Shown piece after piece: positions 14,501-22,900 of a stretch of 64,000 bases of DNA. Made by a program: the position numbers and the translations under genes. The number at the start of each line of letters is the position of its first letter. Positions within the stretch are counted from its first letter, which is position 1. The stretch comes from Galbula dea. Lineage: Eukaryota > Chordata > Aves > Piciformes > Galbulidae. The stretch covers positions 1,488,001-1,552,000 of the forward strand of contig VWZX01006105.1 of the NCBI GenBank assembly GCA_013399015.1, read 5' to 3'. The notes beneath the pieces were generated by a model, which searched no databases, was not told where the DNA came from, and saw only the letters and a program-made list of their open reading frames with translations.

Positions 14501-15555
14501 CATGGTGAAATTCACTTAGTCACGTATCACTGCACTTTTATTTAAACTGTGACTCATGAACAGGTGGCATGATTTTCCTTTCAATATTGAAATATTCAGG
14601 TCCAATTCATCTTTAGCAAATAAAAAGATAATTTTACTACAAACATATAAGCCAGAAAAATGCAACTCTGTCCTTGATATTAAGACAAAACTCAGATAAT
14701 CTGATTTCAAAAGTTGGTTTTAATGTAACCAAATTACATGGACAGGAGCATTGATAAACTAACTAAGGCAGCTCCACACTGGTTTTACTAGTCCTCATCG
14801 AAAAGCCACGCTGTAACTGCGAAGATCTGTGAAGAAAAAGCTTTTGCTGGAGATGATGATGGTTCTGCGTACTTCCTCCTTAAAATAACCACCCCTTTTG
14901 CAGCAGAGGTCGGTGTGCTGACGTTCACACCCTCCTGCCGCACATCTGTGCTAGGTGAGCGGAAGCCTTCCCCTTTCAGCCCTGTGCAGCATTACCTGTG
15001 CTTAAGGTATGTCTGTAAAAGGGTCCGAGTGGGACTACCGAGCACGGTTACTGATTTACTCAGCACAGAAGCCTCAGCAGCAGGAGGGGAAGAGGAAGCA
15101 CAATTCCACACGGACTCCTCCTTTTGTCTTCAGTCATTACTTTCTTACAGTCCTTACAACACTAGCTCCCAAGTCAATGCAGCCAGGCAAATAAAACGCC
15201 ACCGCTTACTGGAAGTCAAAGCGGTTTTTTATTAGCATGACGGAAAAGCGCAGTTTTCTTCAATTTTTTTTTTGTTGTTGTTGCTGGGTAACCACCGAAA
15301 GACGGCTGCAGGCTCTGCCCCCACTCCACTCCGCCGGCCACCTCGAAGAGAGGCCTACATAGCATAAAGCCCTCGTTCCCCCCCAAGCGGCTTCAAGCCC
15401 GACCCCAACGGCTGCCCGCTCAGCCCAGCTCCCTCCTGCCGCGACCGGCCCACACCCCGGGAGGATGAAAGCTGTGACCCGCTGTCCCCCGCCCCAAGCC
15501 GCCGCCGCGCACAACTCCTACCCCACCAAAGACGCCTTGCAGCACGCGCGCCCAT
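2487..15555 (-). CDS. PDIA6: Protein disulfide isomerase A6 (P5/ERp5), 13 coding exons, 446 aa
   Basis: PDIA6 is an ER-lumenal thiol-disulfide oxidoreductase that forms and rearranges disulfides in secretory proteins; in mammals it works with BiP and attenuates IRE1/PERK signalling. Joined minus-strand exons: 15522-15555, 12634-12775, 11378-11435, 10560-10686, 9953-10059, 8402-8535, 7870-7984, 6851-6991, 5529-5613, 5363-5435, 4160-4318, 3246-3342, 2487-2555. They total 1341 nt, every junction is GT-AG, and phases agree throughout. Residues about 1-24 form a signal peptide. Thioredoxin-like domain a has CGHC at 60-63 and cis-Pro 104; domain a' has CGHC at 196-199 and cis-Pro 244. A b-type domain spans about 270-400, followed by an acidic Asp/Glu tail and KDEL at 443-446. 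The length compares with about 440 in human. The ATG at 15553-15555 is preferred for its strong context (GCC before, G after); an in-frame extension upstream has only a GTG. The promoter carries an ERSE. No break or missing catalytic residue was seen. Confidence 0.96.
3246..3342 (-). CDS. PDIA6: PDIA6 coding exon 12
   Basis: Completes Arg392 and encodes residues 393-424, [18 protein letters not shown] through EPWDGKDGE. This is the turn-rich link between the b-type domain and the acidic tail. The acceptor is TCTCAG and the donor GTAAGA. Confidence 0.95.
3843..3867 (+). other. G-rich run with quadruplex-forming pattern in a PDIA6 intron
   Basis: Five runs of three or more G are separated by one- or two-base loops on the plus strand, inside the intron between exons 11 and 12. 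Since PDIA6 is transcribed from the minus strand, the G runs lie on its template strand. Confidence 0.5.
4160..4318 (-). CDS. PDIA6: PDIA6 coding exon 11
   Basis: Completes Gly339 and encodes residues 340-391: the highly conserved [33 protein letters not shown] and [13 protein letters not shown] segments of the b-type domain. The acceptor is CTCAAG and the donor GTATGA. Confidence 0.96.
5363..5435 (-). CDS. PDIA6: PDIA6 coding exon 10
   Basis: Completes Gly315 and encodes residues 316-338, from [12 protein letters not shown] to KYKKKMW, with two bases of Gly339. It is 73 bp long; the acceptor is AACAG and the donor GTAAGT. It was found by phase and by matching the family sequence. Confidence 0.93.
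5529..5613 (-). CDS. PDIA6: PDIA6 coding exon 9
   Basis: Encodes residues 287-314 plus one base of Gly315: the b-type domain segment with [19 protein letters not shown], matching mammalian [19 protein letters not shown]. The two cysteines are retained. The acceptor is TCTAG and the donor GTAGGT. The exon is only 85 bp and does not stand out as an open frame. Confidence 0.93.
6371..6435 (-). mobile_element. CR1 LINE 3'-end fragment
   Basis: The plus strand reads TCACAGAA, then GTTGGAAGGAACCTTAAAGATCAT and a CAAGTTCCAACC-type end. This is the reverse complement of the CR1 3' terminus that is common in birds. It is a short fragment (about 65 bp) in the intron between PDIA6 exons 8 and 9, in the same orientation as the gene. 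Confidence 0.75.
6851..6991 (-). CDS. PDIA6: PDIA6 coding exon 8
   Basis: Encodes residues 240-286: [10 protein letters not shown] with cis-Pro244, the GGRTRSDI helix, and the start of the b-type domain at APPPELLE. The acceptor is TTGCAG and the donor GTACTT. Confidence 0.96.
7870..7984 (-). CDS. PDIA6: PDIA6 coding exon 7
   Basis: Completes Asn201 and encodes residues 202-239: the LEPEW helix after the active site and the KLAAVDAT strand, ending SRYG. The acceptor is TTCCAG and the donor GTGAGT. Confidence 0.96.
8402..8535 (-). CDS. PDIA6: PDIA6 coding exon 6, second CGHC
   Basis: Encodes residues 157-200 plus two bases of Asn201: a Gly-rich linker, then the second thioredoxin-like domain from [10 protein letters not shown] to WCGHCK, with catalytic Cys196 and Cys199. 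The acceptor is TTACAG and the donor GTAAAT. Confidence 0.96.
9047..9102 (+). repeat. A/C-rich low-complexity tract
   Basis: AAAAAC/CCCAAAC-type sequence lies just upstream of the intronic CR1 copy. No coding content. Confidence 0.7.
9120..9880 (+). mobile_element. CR1 LINE copy, degraded ORF2 3' part and 3' UTR
   Basis: This runs in CR1 sense on the plus strand, opposite to PDIA6, within the intron between exons 5 and 6. In order it resembles the reverse-transcriptase C-terminal region (Leu-Asn-Gln-Leu-Glu-Asn-Glu-Ala-Asn start; a TACTGGGCTCCCCAGTATAAG block that encodes YWAPQYK), the later ORF end, and the 3' end GACTAGATAACCTCCAGAAGATCCCTTCCAAC. Several frameshifts and stops show it is inactive. 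It is 5'-truncated, as is usual for CR1. Confidence 0.85.
9953..10059 (-). CDS. PDIA6: PDIA6 coding exon 5, end of domain a and linker
   Basis: Completes Gly121 and encodes residues 122-156: the last helix of domain a ([16 protein letters not shown]), then a Gly/Ser-rich linker ending YSSGKQ. The acceptor is TTGCAG and the donor GTACTT. Confidence 0.94.
10560..10686 (-). CDS. PDIA6: PDIA6 coding exon 4
   Basis: Encodes residues 79-120 plus one base of Gly121: the central thioredoxin strand with VGAVDADKH and the GFPTIKIF stretch carrying cis-Pro104. The acceptor is CCACAG and the donor GTAAAT. Confidence 0.96.
10795..10905 (+). repeat. T-rich low-complexity tract
   Basis: Runs of T are mixed with GTTTGTTTGTTTT in the intron between PDIA6 exons 3 and 4. 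On the coding strand this is an A-rich stretch. Confidence 0.7.
11378..11435 (-). CDS. PDIA6: PDIA6 coding exon 3, first CGHC
   Basis: Completes Trp59 and encodes residues 60-78, beginning with the catalytic CGHC and ending in ATALK. The acceptor is CTCAAAG and the donor GTAAGT. Confidence 0.95.
12634..12775 (-). CDS. PDIA6: PDIA6 coding exon 2
   Basis: Encodes residues 12-59 in part: the hydrophobic signal core, the likely cleavage site after Asn-Gly (residue 24), then the start of thioredoxin domain a up to FYAP and two bases of Trp59. The acceptor is TTCTAG and the donor GTAAGA. The first CGHC motif is split from its Trp by the following intron. Confidence 0.94.
12776..15521 (-). other. 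PDIA6: PDIA6 intron 1
   Basis: This 2.75-kb first intron has no recognised repeat or gene. Its 5' end lies in the CpG island and the rest is AT-rich. The longest open frame (13624-14043, plus strand) has no recognisable domain or splice context and is taken as chance. The other PDIA6 introns are 0.08 to 1.4 kb and hold only the CR1 fragments and simple tracts listed separately. Confidence 0.85.
15522..15555 (-). CDS. PDIA6: PDIA6 coding exon 1
   Basis: Encodes residues 1-11 plus the first base of Gly12: an Arg-rich n-region of the signal peptide, starting [11 protein letters not shown]. The donor is GTAGGAG. The exon lies inside the CpG island with a strong Kozak context. This is the least conserved part of the gene, so the call rests on phase and signal-peptide logic. 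Confidence 0.85.
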
Positions 15556-15635
15556 GGCTGCCCTCCACTCCCTCCGTGGCCGCGACTGGAAGTTACCCAC
15601 TCCGCCCCCTCACCCACGCGCCCCACGTTCCCCGC

Positions 15636-15654
15636 CGTGGCCGCCGACCATTGG
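15636..15654 (-). promoter_or_regulatory. PDIA6: ER stress response element (ERSE), exact match
   Basis: The plus strand reads CGTGG, nine bases, ATTGG, so the minus strand reads CCAAT-N9-CCACG, the exact ERSE consensus bound by NF-Y with ATF6/XBP1. It sits 81-99 bases upstream of the PDIA6 ATG in the gene's own orientation. PDIA6 is a known unfolded-protein-response target, so the site fits. Confidence 0.85.
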
Positions 15655-15682
15655 CAGCGCCGGCGCCCGCGCACTGCTATAG

Positions 15683-15701
15683 CCAATGGAAGGCGACCGC
15701 G
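15683..15701 (+). promoter_or_regulatory. ERSE-like element, one mismatch
   Basis: CCAAT, nine bases, CCGCG on the plus strand differs from the ERSE consensus at one base of the second half. The CCAAT half is a good NF-Y site. It faces away from PDIA6, 29 bases upstream of the exact ERSE, making a head-to-head pair. Confidence 0.5.
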
Positions 15702-15960
15702 TCAGTCGCTGCGGGCCGCGAGTGTTAGGGGAGGCTCTCAGGGGTGGAGGAGGATGATGACGGTGGTGGGCTTCGGCCCTGTTCGGCAGCAGCCGAGGGT
15801 GAGAGGGTGGTAGAGGTGTGTCTGGTGAGCGCTGCTAGCAGGCTACGCCAAGGAAAGCATTCTCCGCTTGTTTCTAGCAGCTTCCCAGGCTCCTACTGCA
15901 GCCAGAATGCCCTCAGCCACTCCCCGTATCGTAGCGCTGGGGAGTATCTGGGCCTGGGCT

Positions 15961-18900
15961 GAAACCCACGCAGGCCTTTCGAGAAGGGAAGCAAGCCCGT
16001 GTTTTGTCCCGTTTGATGCCCAAACTTCTTTTCTACTGCCTCCAAATGCAAACCTCTCAAGGACTTGATGGTCTAAATGGTATCACTGTGAAAACCAAGG
16101 GAGGTGTCTTTAGATTTGGAAAAGTTTGGGGGTTTTTTTGCAAGTCACAAGCTTGCATGTAAAAATGGAAATTGGCTTAGATGCCACCTGCTGTAGGCCA
16201 AGGAAATAAAAGTAGGGGGAAAGGAGAGCTGGTGCATGCTAATACAAGCACTCTTAAAACGTGGGTAACCTGCTGCATGTAGCAGAGACTTGGAAAGTTT
16301 GTGTCCAGCAGAACAGTATGTGTATGGCTATTTTGTATATAGAATCATCATCCCAGAGCAAAAGCTCTAGAACCAGCTGATTCAGAAAGCTGGTTGTTTC
16401 TCCCTCCCTTAATGATAGCACATTGCAGAAGAGTACTGGAGCTTGTGTCTATGTTACTGGTGGACATAGATCCAGACAAAGGCTTTTGCAGGGCTAGGAT
16501 TCAACAATTAAATGAGCTGTGATTTTTTTACTGTAGTAGGAGTAGCTGGACTTCATGTGACATTGAAATAGAGTTTTTCAGTAGCTGCATCTGAAGTGGT
16601 CTGAATTTTATCCCCATCCACACACCCATTGCTTCACGTGCACATGTAGCCTTTTAAGTATGATTAAGTCCTGCATTTTGAGAGTTATGAAATTGTTAGC
16701 ACAATAGTAAGAACAGGCAGCCACTTTCACCCTCCTATTTTTTTCAAGAAATGGATGAATAGAGATGCATGAAATAAAAAGTTTTAATCAGAATGACTAC
16801 AAAATAGTAACATCTTGTCATTTCCATCCATAAAAAGGCAGCCTGCTGAGAAGTCAGGTTCAAGTTTGTGGTGATTCCTAGATTTCAAGATAAAACATAT
16901 CCCACCTCTTATTTTGCTGACTCCTAAAGCAAACAGAAGCTGCTTTGCAGAAGATCCTTACTAATGCATGAGTTATTTTCCTTAAGTTTCTCTCATCTTC
17001 AACCAGTATGATAAAAAAAGTAAACATGACACCTTGGGGCATTATTGAGCAGTTAGCATGACACTAGCTCAGTGTAAAATCCTCAAACCCAGAAATGATT
17101 AAAGGATAGCTTTATGACATGTAAATTGACAGAGAAAAATGGTAAATGGGGAGGGAGAACATTGGGTGTTGGCTAATAGGAGCTGAATAGAGGTAGTATA
17201 TTTTATTTTTCATCAGTGTCATGCAACAGTAAGTTGAATGGTTGTATTTAACATTTCTATAGCATCAAGAAACATATGTTAAAGTACTTATTGCCAAATA
17301 AGAAACTCTTAACACAGATCTTACTGTCTCAGTAAATTCCTAGTGAGTTTCTACAGGAAACAATTCTACACCAGGAGTAATTCAACATTTTTATGTGTAT
17401 TCTGGAAATACACATAGTGCTGATAAAACCTGCACCAAGACAAATATTAGTAGAGCGATAAATAACAATGAAAACAGGGCAATGTTTTATTTTAAAGAGG
17501 TTTTATCTTCAATGGAGAGGGAGGCAGAAGGGCAGACCTTCAGATTTCCCCTGCACTTTAGCTGGCTTTATAGTCCTCTGTCTTGGCATTGGTGCAGGAT
17601 ATGACCCAAATGAATCAAGAATTATTGCCAGGTATCAGCTAATGCAGTGGATACCCACTAGATGCCACTGTGCCATTTCTCAGTCTGTGTAAGACTACAT
17701 GCCCTTTACAGATAGGAGCAGAATATCTTCATTGGCAGCTGTGATGCTTTTAGCTGATGGGCATCTTGGCAGAACATTGGAAAATGTTTGTGAGCAGTTT
17801 TGTGTGCATATAACCCAACAGATTTATGGCAACACTGTCATAGAAAATAACAGGATAGGTTATTGTTTGATGAGGTAACGCTAATGTGACTGATTGTTAT
17901 ACAATAGAAGGTAGCAGTGGCCATTGCTTATGAAGTACGTAGGAAGTTTGTAATATTTTCCTACAACATCTTCTTTGTGCTCAGCCTGGTTTGCCATGTG
18001 CCCATGTCTGTGAGCTTGGGGACAGACAGTAAAATCCTCACTCAGGGCTACTAAGTAGGGGCACAAATGCTCTGTAATGCACCTTAAGCATTGTTTAAAT
18101 AAAACCCTATAGATGGCACCTTGGTTTATGTTACAACAAATTGTTACCTATTTAACATTCCTTCATGTTGCCTCCTTTGTGACATGATACCTCCTATGAC
18201 ATTGCTGGTGTTGTACGCAACCTCTTTAATTGCTACAAAATCAAAAGATATTAGCAATGTTTAGAAAGTCCTGGTGAGGATAAACCACAGTATCCCCAAG
18301 CTAAGAGCTTCTCCTGGGCTAAATATTCCTTAGAGTAGATTTAGGACATTAGGCCTTAGTTTGCTTTGGAATATACTTTCCTGTAATCCTACAGCTGTAG
18401 TTTTTTTGCTGATTTTCTCAACCTGACCCTAAACCTAATTCTAGAGTGTCCCTCAGACAGAGCACCCCAAACCTCCCAGCTACATCACATTGAGGAGAAG
18501 ATACTTTTTTCAGCCCTTTCAGGCTTCTTCCAGCCCTGCTCCAACAGTGGTCTTCTTCTAAGACCTAATCCTGACCCTAACAATAAGCTAAACTGTAGAC
18601 CAGAGACCCTGCTCAATCTATGAATTAATTATTTCTCAGGTAAGAGCTCTAGTAAAGCCAATGCTTTATTTCAGGATTGGGTTGAGAGAAAGTCCAGAGC
18701 TACAGCAGGAGCAGGGCTGTTGGCAGTCTTCCAAAGTGTCTTCTGGCATCATCCCTGAGTTTATTTGGAAAGACACTTTCCAGCCCCTAGAAAACGTAGA
18801 TTTGAGTTTATCTCTTGGCTCTGAACTGAGCTGTAATCCTCGTCTGGACCTTAGACAAGGTACCCAGGCCTTTCCTCCAGCTAAACTGTCCCCATAGGAG

Positions 18901-19176
18901 AGATTATTCTGCAGCCCTGAGCTTTCTCTGGCAGCCCCTTTCTGGCTCCACCCCAGCTGCAGCTCTGGACTGTCTTTGTCCCTCTGTACCCAAAACTAAG
19001 CTGAGCCATTGGCCAAAGACCATGTAGACGTGGGAATGAAATCAGAACCTCTAATTCACTTTGATTGGAGCACTCGTGTGGTTCTCCACAGGCTTGTTGC
19101 ATTCCAGAGAATTCACAAAACTTAGCAAATGTGAAAAACTTCTCCCAAACCCAAATAGCACTAGATTTGTTATTTT
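15961..19176. other. Intergenic, upstream of PDIA6
   Basis: AT-rich DNA with no recognised exon, repeat family or RNA gene. 18400-19100 is locally richer in C/T with scattered CCCTAA-like words but no clean tandem structure. Short open frames are at chance level. Confidence 0.6.
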
Positions 19177-19181
19177 CAAGC

Positions 19182-19900
19182 TCTCCTGGTTTGGGTTAGA
19201 ACAGAACTGATTCTGTTCACCGGTTTTACTTTTCAGTTAAAGCTCCTCTAAGAAACTGCACTTTCTGAAACTAACAACATGTTTTTGCAGACACTGCCAG
19301 CTTCTAGCAGTGATAAGGCCTAATGTTCAGATTTACTACCAGGGATTGGTATGCAAAGCAAGGTCACTGCTGAATCTTGCATTTTACATTGGGGGGTGCG
19401 GGGTAAAGGCTGCACCTTCAGGGAGGAGCGGACAGGACAGGTGACGCTAAACTGACCAACTAAAGTATTCCATCCCATATACATCATATGCAATATATAA
19501 ACTGGGGGTCAGCTCCCCCTTGCTAGATTTTTCTCCCTTATGAGATTGTTCTTCCTTTCCAGTCTTCCTTTTCTCCTGCACTTTGGTGATCCGTGAGTTC
19601 CTGCATTCAGCACCAGGATCCAGACCCTGAGCCTGACTCTCATCTGCTGCTGTGGTCTACTGCCTCAGTATCAGTGGTGAGATAGTTACCATCAAGGGGG
19701 CGTTGGCTTTGGTATTGGGTTTTATACATATTTGTATATATTTCATTTATCATTATTATTAACGTAGTTTTAGGTTTTTTCCCAATCCACAAGTCTCTCT
19801 GCCTCTTTTATCCCCTTTCCCTTCTCATGGGGTGTGGGGAGGAGGGGTAACAGAGCATCTGTCATTGGGTTGGTGGTTGGCCCAGCCTCAACCCTCAACC
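19182..19900 (+). mobile_element. Solo LTR (avian ERV family), copy 1, near-complete
   Basis: The element begins TCTCCTGGTTTGGGTTAGAA, a mutated form of the common avian TGTCCTGGTTTGGG LTR start. It is about 719 bp and is flanked by the direct repeat CAAGC (19177-19181 and 19901-19905), consistent with a 5-bp target-site duplication of ERVL-like type. A TATATAA at 19494-19500 marks the promoter. No internal retroviral coding sequence is attached, so it is a solo LTR. Two further copies lie at 35571-36286 (reverse) and 55490-55708. Family naming needs a repeat library. Confidence 0.82.
19494..19500 (+). promoter_or_regulatory. TATA box of solo LTR copy 1
   Basis: TATATAA lies in the middle of the LTR, where the U3/R border is expected. 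It reads away from PDIA6 and toward KCNF1. Activity is unknown. Confidence 0.5.
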
Positions 19901-19905
19901 CAAGC

Positions 19906-22900
19906 TAATACTAAGAAGATGAGAATATGTAATTCTTACACATTGGAAAACAGAAAAAATGGCTCTTAGCTTGTAAAGGGTCTTGTGACTTTGCCCAATG
20001 CACTCCCATTTTGCTTTTAATCTTGTTTGTCACATGCACATCTTTGTGAGTGTGCCAATAGTGAGGGCTACCGTGCAGGCACGTCTGTGTGACAGCTCTG
20101 TCTATCTATACTGTGACAAAGACAAGATGTGACAGATACAGGATTTCTCAGGAAAGATGCTAAAATGAAATAGTAGCCAGTTTCACCTGAGTCTTTCTAG
20201 AACAGCAAAATTTAAATATAGGTATTTGGGTGTTAACAACATTGCAGTTTGCAGAAGAGCCATGGAAATAGTCTGAGAATGAGCAAGGGTGCAACAGAAT
20301 GCAGACCTGTCATGATAGCTACAGCATGTTCATTTGTCTTGCAGCTGGTCAGGCTGGTTGTGTGATGAGACAGAAGCTGGTTATCCCAGATGTGTGTGTA
20401 TTTTTTGCTACTCTGTTTTATTTAGTATTTTAATAACTTGACATATGTTACATGACTAGAACCAGCTGGGGTCCTAACTCAGTGCTGCTCCTCTGCCTCC
20501 ACTCGTTGTTTTAACAGATGGAATCCAAGATTTCTCTGGAGTGATGCCCTTTATTTTTCAAATATTGATTCAATTGTCATGTGAGTTCTGCAGTTTTTCA
20601 TTTGAGTGACAAGCTACAAATCAAAGCACCTTATCTCCAGACACCAGCTGGGGCTCTGTCTGGACTCAACTGATGGCGTTTAGAAGCATGTGAAATCTGT
20701 ATTAAGCATCTGAAAAGGCATGTGTTTTCCTCGTGTTAATGTTTGGATCCTGCTGGATTCTAGTTCTTGCTGTGCCACATGTTTTCTGTGCCAGAATTTA
20801 CAAGTCTACAGACCAACACATCTTTTTTCCCTCACATTCAGTCTGCTATTGCCACTAATTAAAACACATCATACGTAAGAAAGCTAATTATCACTACTGT
20901 ACAGAGGAGCAGGCCAAAGGTATTACTGAAAGGGTATAACTAGGAGATCAGAGCTGTGGCATGTGTTTATTCTTTGGAAGCTAAAGTCTGGAGAAATCTC
21001 ATTTTAACTTTTTTTTTCCTCTCTTTTTCCCTATCAGGGAAGATGAATTGGATCAAACCCTCAGAGGAGTCCTAAGGACTGTTCTGACTAACTTGTGCAC
21101 TACCAGAAAATGCATTGTTCCCAAAGCTAAAAAAAAAAATATAAAATTGGAAAGTCTCTAGCCATCTGTGCCTGTGCAGGGAGGAATGTTCATTCAGATG
21201 CATCTGGAAGGGGGTGTGTCTGGGCAAAAGGAGTGAAGGGATAGGAATGGATGGACTAGAGACCCCCTTGTGCTCTAGAGATTCTCTAGGAGAGAAATTA
21301 GAAGATCATTTGGAGCAAAAGAATACTGATTATCTATGAATGCCTGTGGTCAAGTGGAGGCAGGGTTTCTCTTACCAGTTATCTGTATTGGACCTTAGAA
21401 AACTTTAAATTAAGCCAACATAATACTTTAAATACTTTTTTATTGTGACAAATCAAAATGTTCTGAAAAGTCTGTTGTACTTTGGTGCGTTTCAAAAATT
21501 CTTGGTTAGTTTGAGTCATGAACTGAATCAATGGCAGGTGAACAGGTATCTTTACTATAAGACATTGTAGAGAAGTGGATGGTGTGTGGAGAATATATTT
21601 TTCCTTTTCTCATGCACTGCTACTGCAGGATTGTCCAAGTTCAGTCTGACCCTGTTGATTCTTGCAGTACTCTGAAGAAAATGGTAGATGGTGCTGCTTA
21701 CCTTTGATATGCAGCATATTTCATCCCTGTACTGTTGGTACTGTCAAAACAGTTTGTTCATATAGGTGTTGTATGCTGGAGAGCAGAGACCAAAGGAGAA
21801 GGAGAAAAGTAAAAGGGGATGAACAGGAGTGAGTCTTACAGTCCTCAAGATTTTGGTCAAAGATAACATAAGTAAGATTAGTTGGAGCTACTCCATTAAC
21901 ATTTATAATGTGTATTGTTTGCTAACATTAAAACTGTACCCAAGGGTTGTGTAGGAAAGCACTAGTTGTCCTGAGACAAGATTGTACCATAGATTATTCT
22001 AGTAATAGAGCTGCTCTAAAAAATCAAGTGTCCAGGCCTACACCTCTCCCTTAACATATTAGTACTAATATGGTCTTATCGGTTTGCACAGCTTATTTTT
22101 TCACAGTAGATATAGTTCCTACATGAATTCTAGAGCCAGGAGACAAAAAGCAAGGCAAAATTTCCATGTGACTCTTTTCTTTCCAGAAAACCCAATAGTT
22201 TTTTTTTTATTGAAACCACTTAATCCATAATTTTAAAGCCAGTTGTTGAAGTGAATTTCTTTCTGATTAGAAAAGCCCATGGGACAAAGGCAGAAAAAGA
22301 AGCGTCTAACATGGAATCATCTGGTTGATTTCTTGCTAAAAAGTTACACAGGTGATGCAGGGGTCTTAGGCTGCCTTTGTAGTTAAAAGAGATAACTACT
22401 GATTTCATACTAAAACATGTGTCTAGATAGGTCAGGTGAGTTGCATATTTCTACCCAGAGACTGTACCAAGAAGCTGGGTGAATGCAATATCTAATCTTC
22501 ACGTATATGAAACCTGAGCAAGTGCCCACTATGGATAATACTAGCTCCTCCAGATGCTTTGCCCACATATAGCGAACAGCTCAGATACTTTGGGAACCTT
22601 CTGTTGGAAAAAAGTCAAATGTTTTTGGTACCTGTGAAACATCTACCCCTTAGGTGTGTTACCATCACCACCAGGGCCGAGTGAGACTGCCATTTCCCTT
22701 TGTTTTACATACGCTGTACAAAGAGAGACCTTAAACTTTCTTTAATCATCAGTGATTCATCTCCCCTAGTTTGTGTCAAAAAATAATTAACTTTGGTTTG
22801 CTAATCTGCATATCTCATTAATTCAGACTCTAAGGATGAGGAAATAAAGAGCTGTCATTCAAAACCACTTCATTCTATTCATGCTGTGAGGAACCAGGGA

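Larger units (their letters stand above)
15290..15960. promoter_or_regulatory. PDIA6: CpG island over PDIA6 exon 1 and promoter
   Basis: GC content and CpG density rise sharply against the AT-rich flanks, with many CG dinucleotides from about 15300 to 15850. The island covers the first coding exon, its donor and the likely start sites. It contains a GC box near 15602-15610, two CCAAT boxes and no clear TATA box, as expected of a housekeeping-type promoter. Confidence 0.85.

Noticed and set aside
15556..15600. In-frame N-terminal extension of PDIA6 (15 codons)
   Set aside because: It would begin with GTG. The ATG at 15553-15555 has a strong Kozak context and is followed directly by a sensible signal peptide.
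15420..15728. Several overlapping open frames of 80-90 codons on both strands around PDIA6 exon 1
   Set aside because: GC-rich CpG-island sequence is poor in stop codons in all frames. Only the exon 1 frame joins in phase with the rest of PDIA6.
18400..18620. Repeated CCTAA-like words suggesting telomere-type repeats
   Set aside because: The words are scattered and irregular (CCTGACCCTAAACC and similar), with no tandem TTAGGG array.
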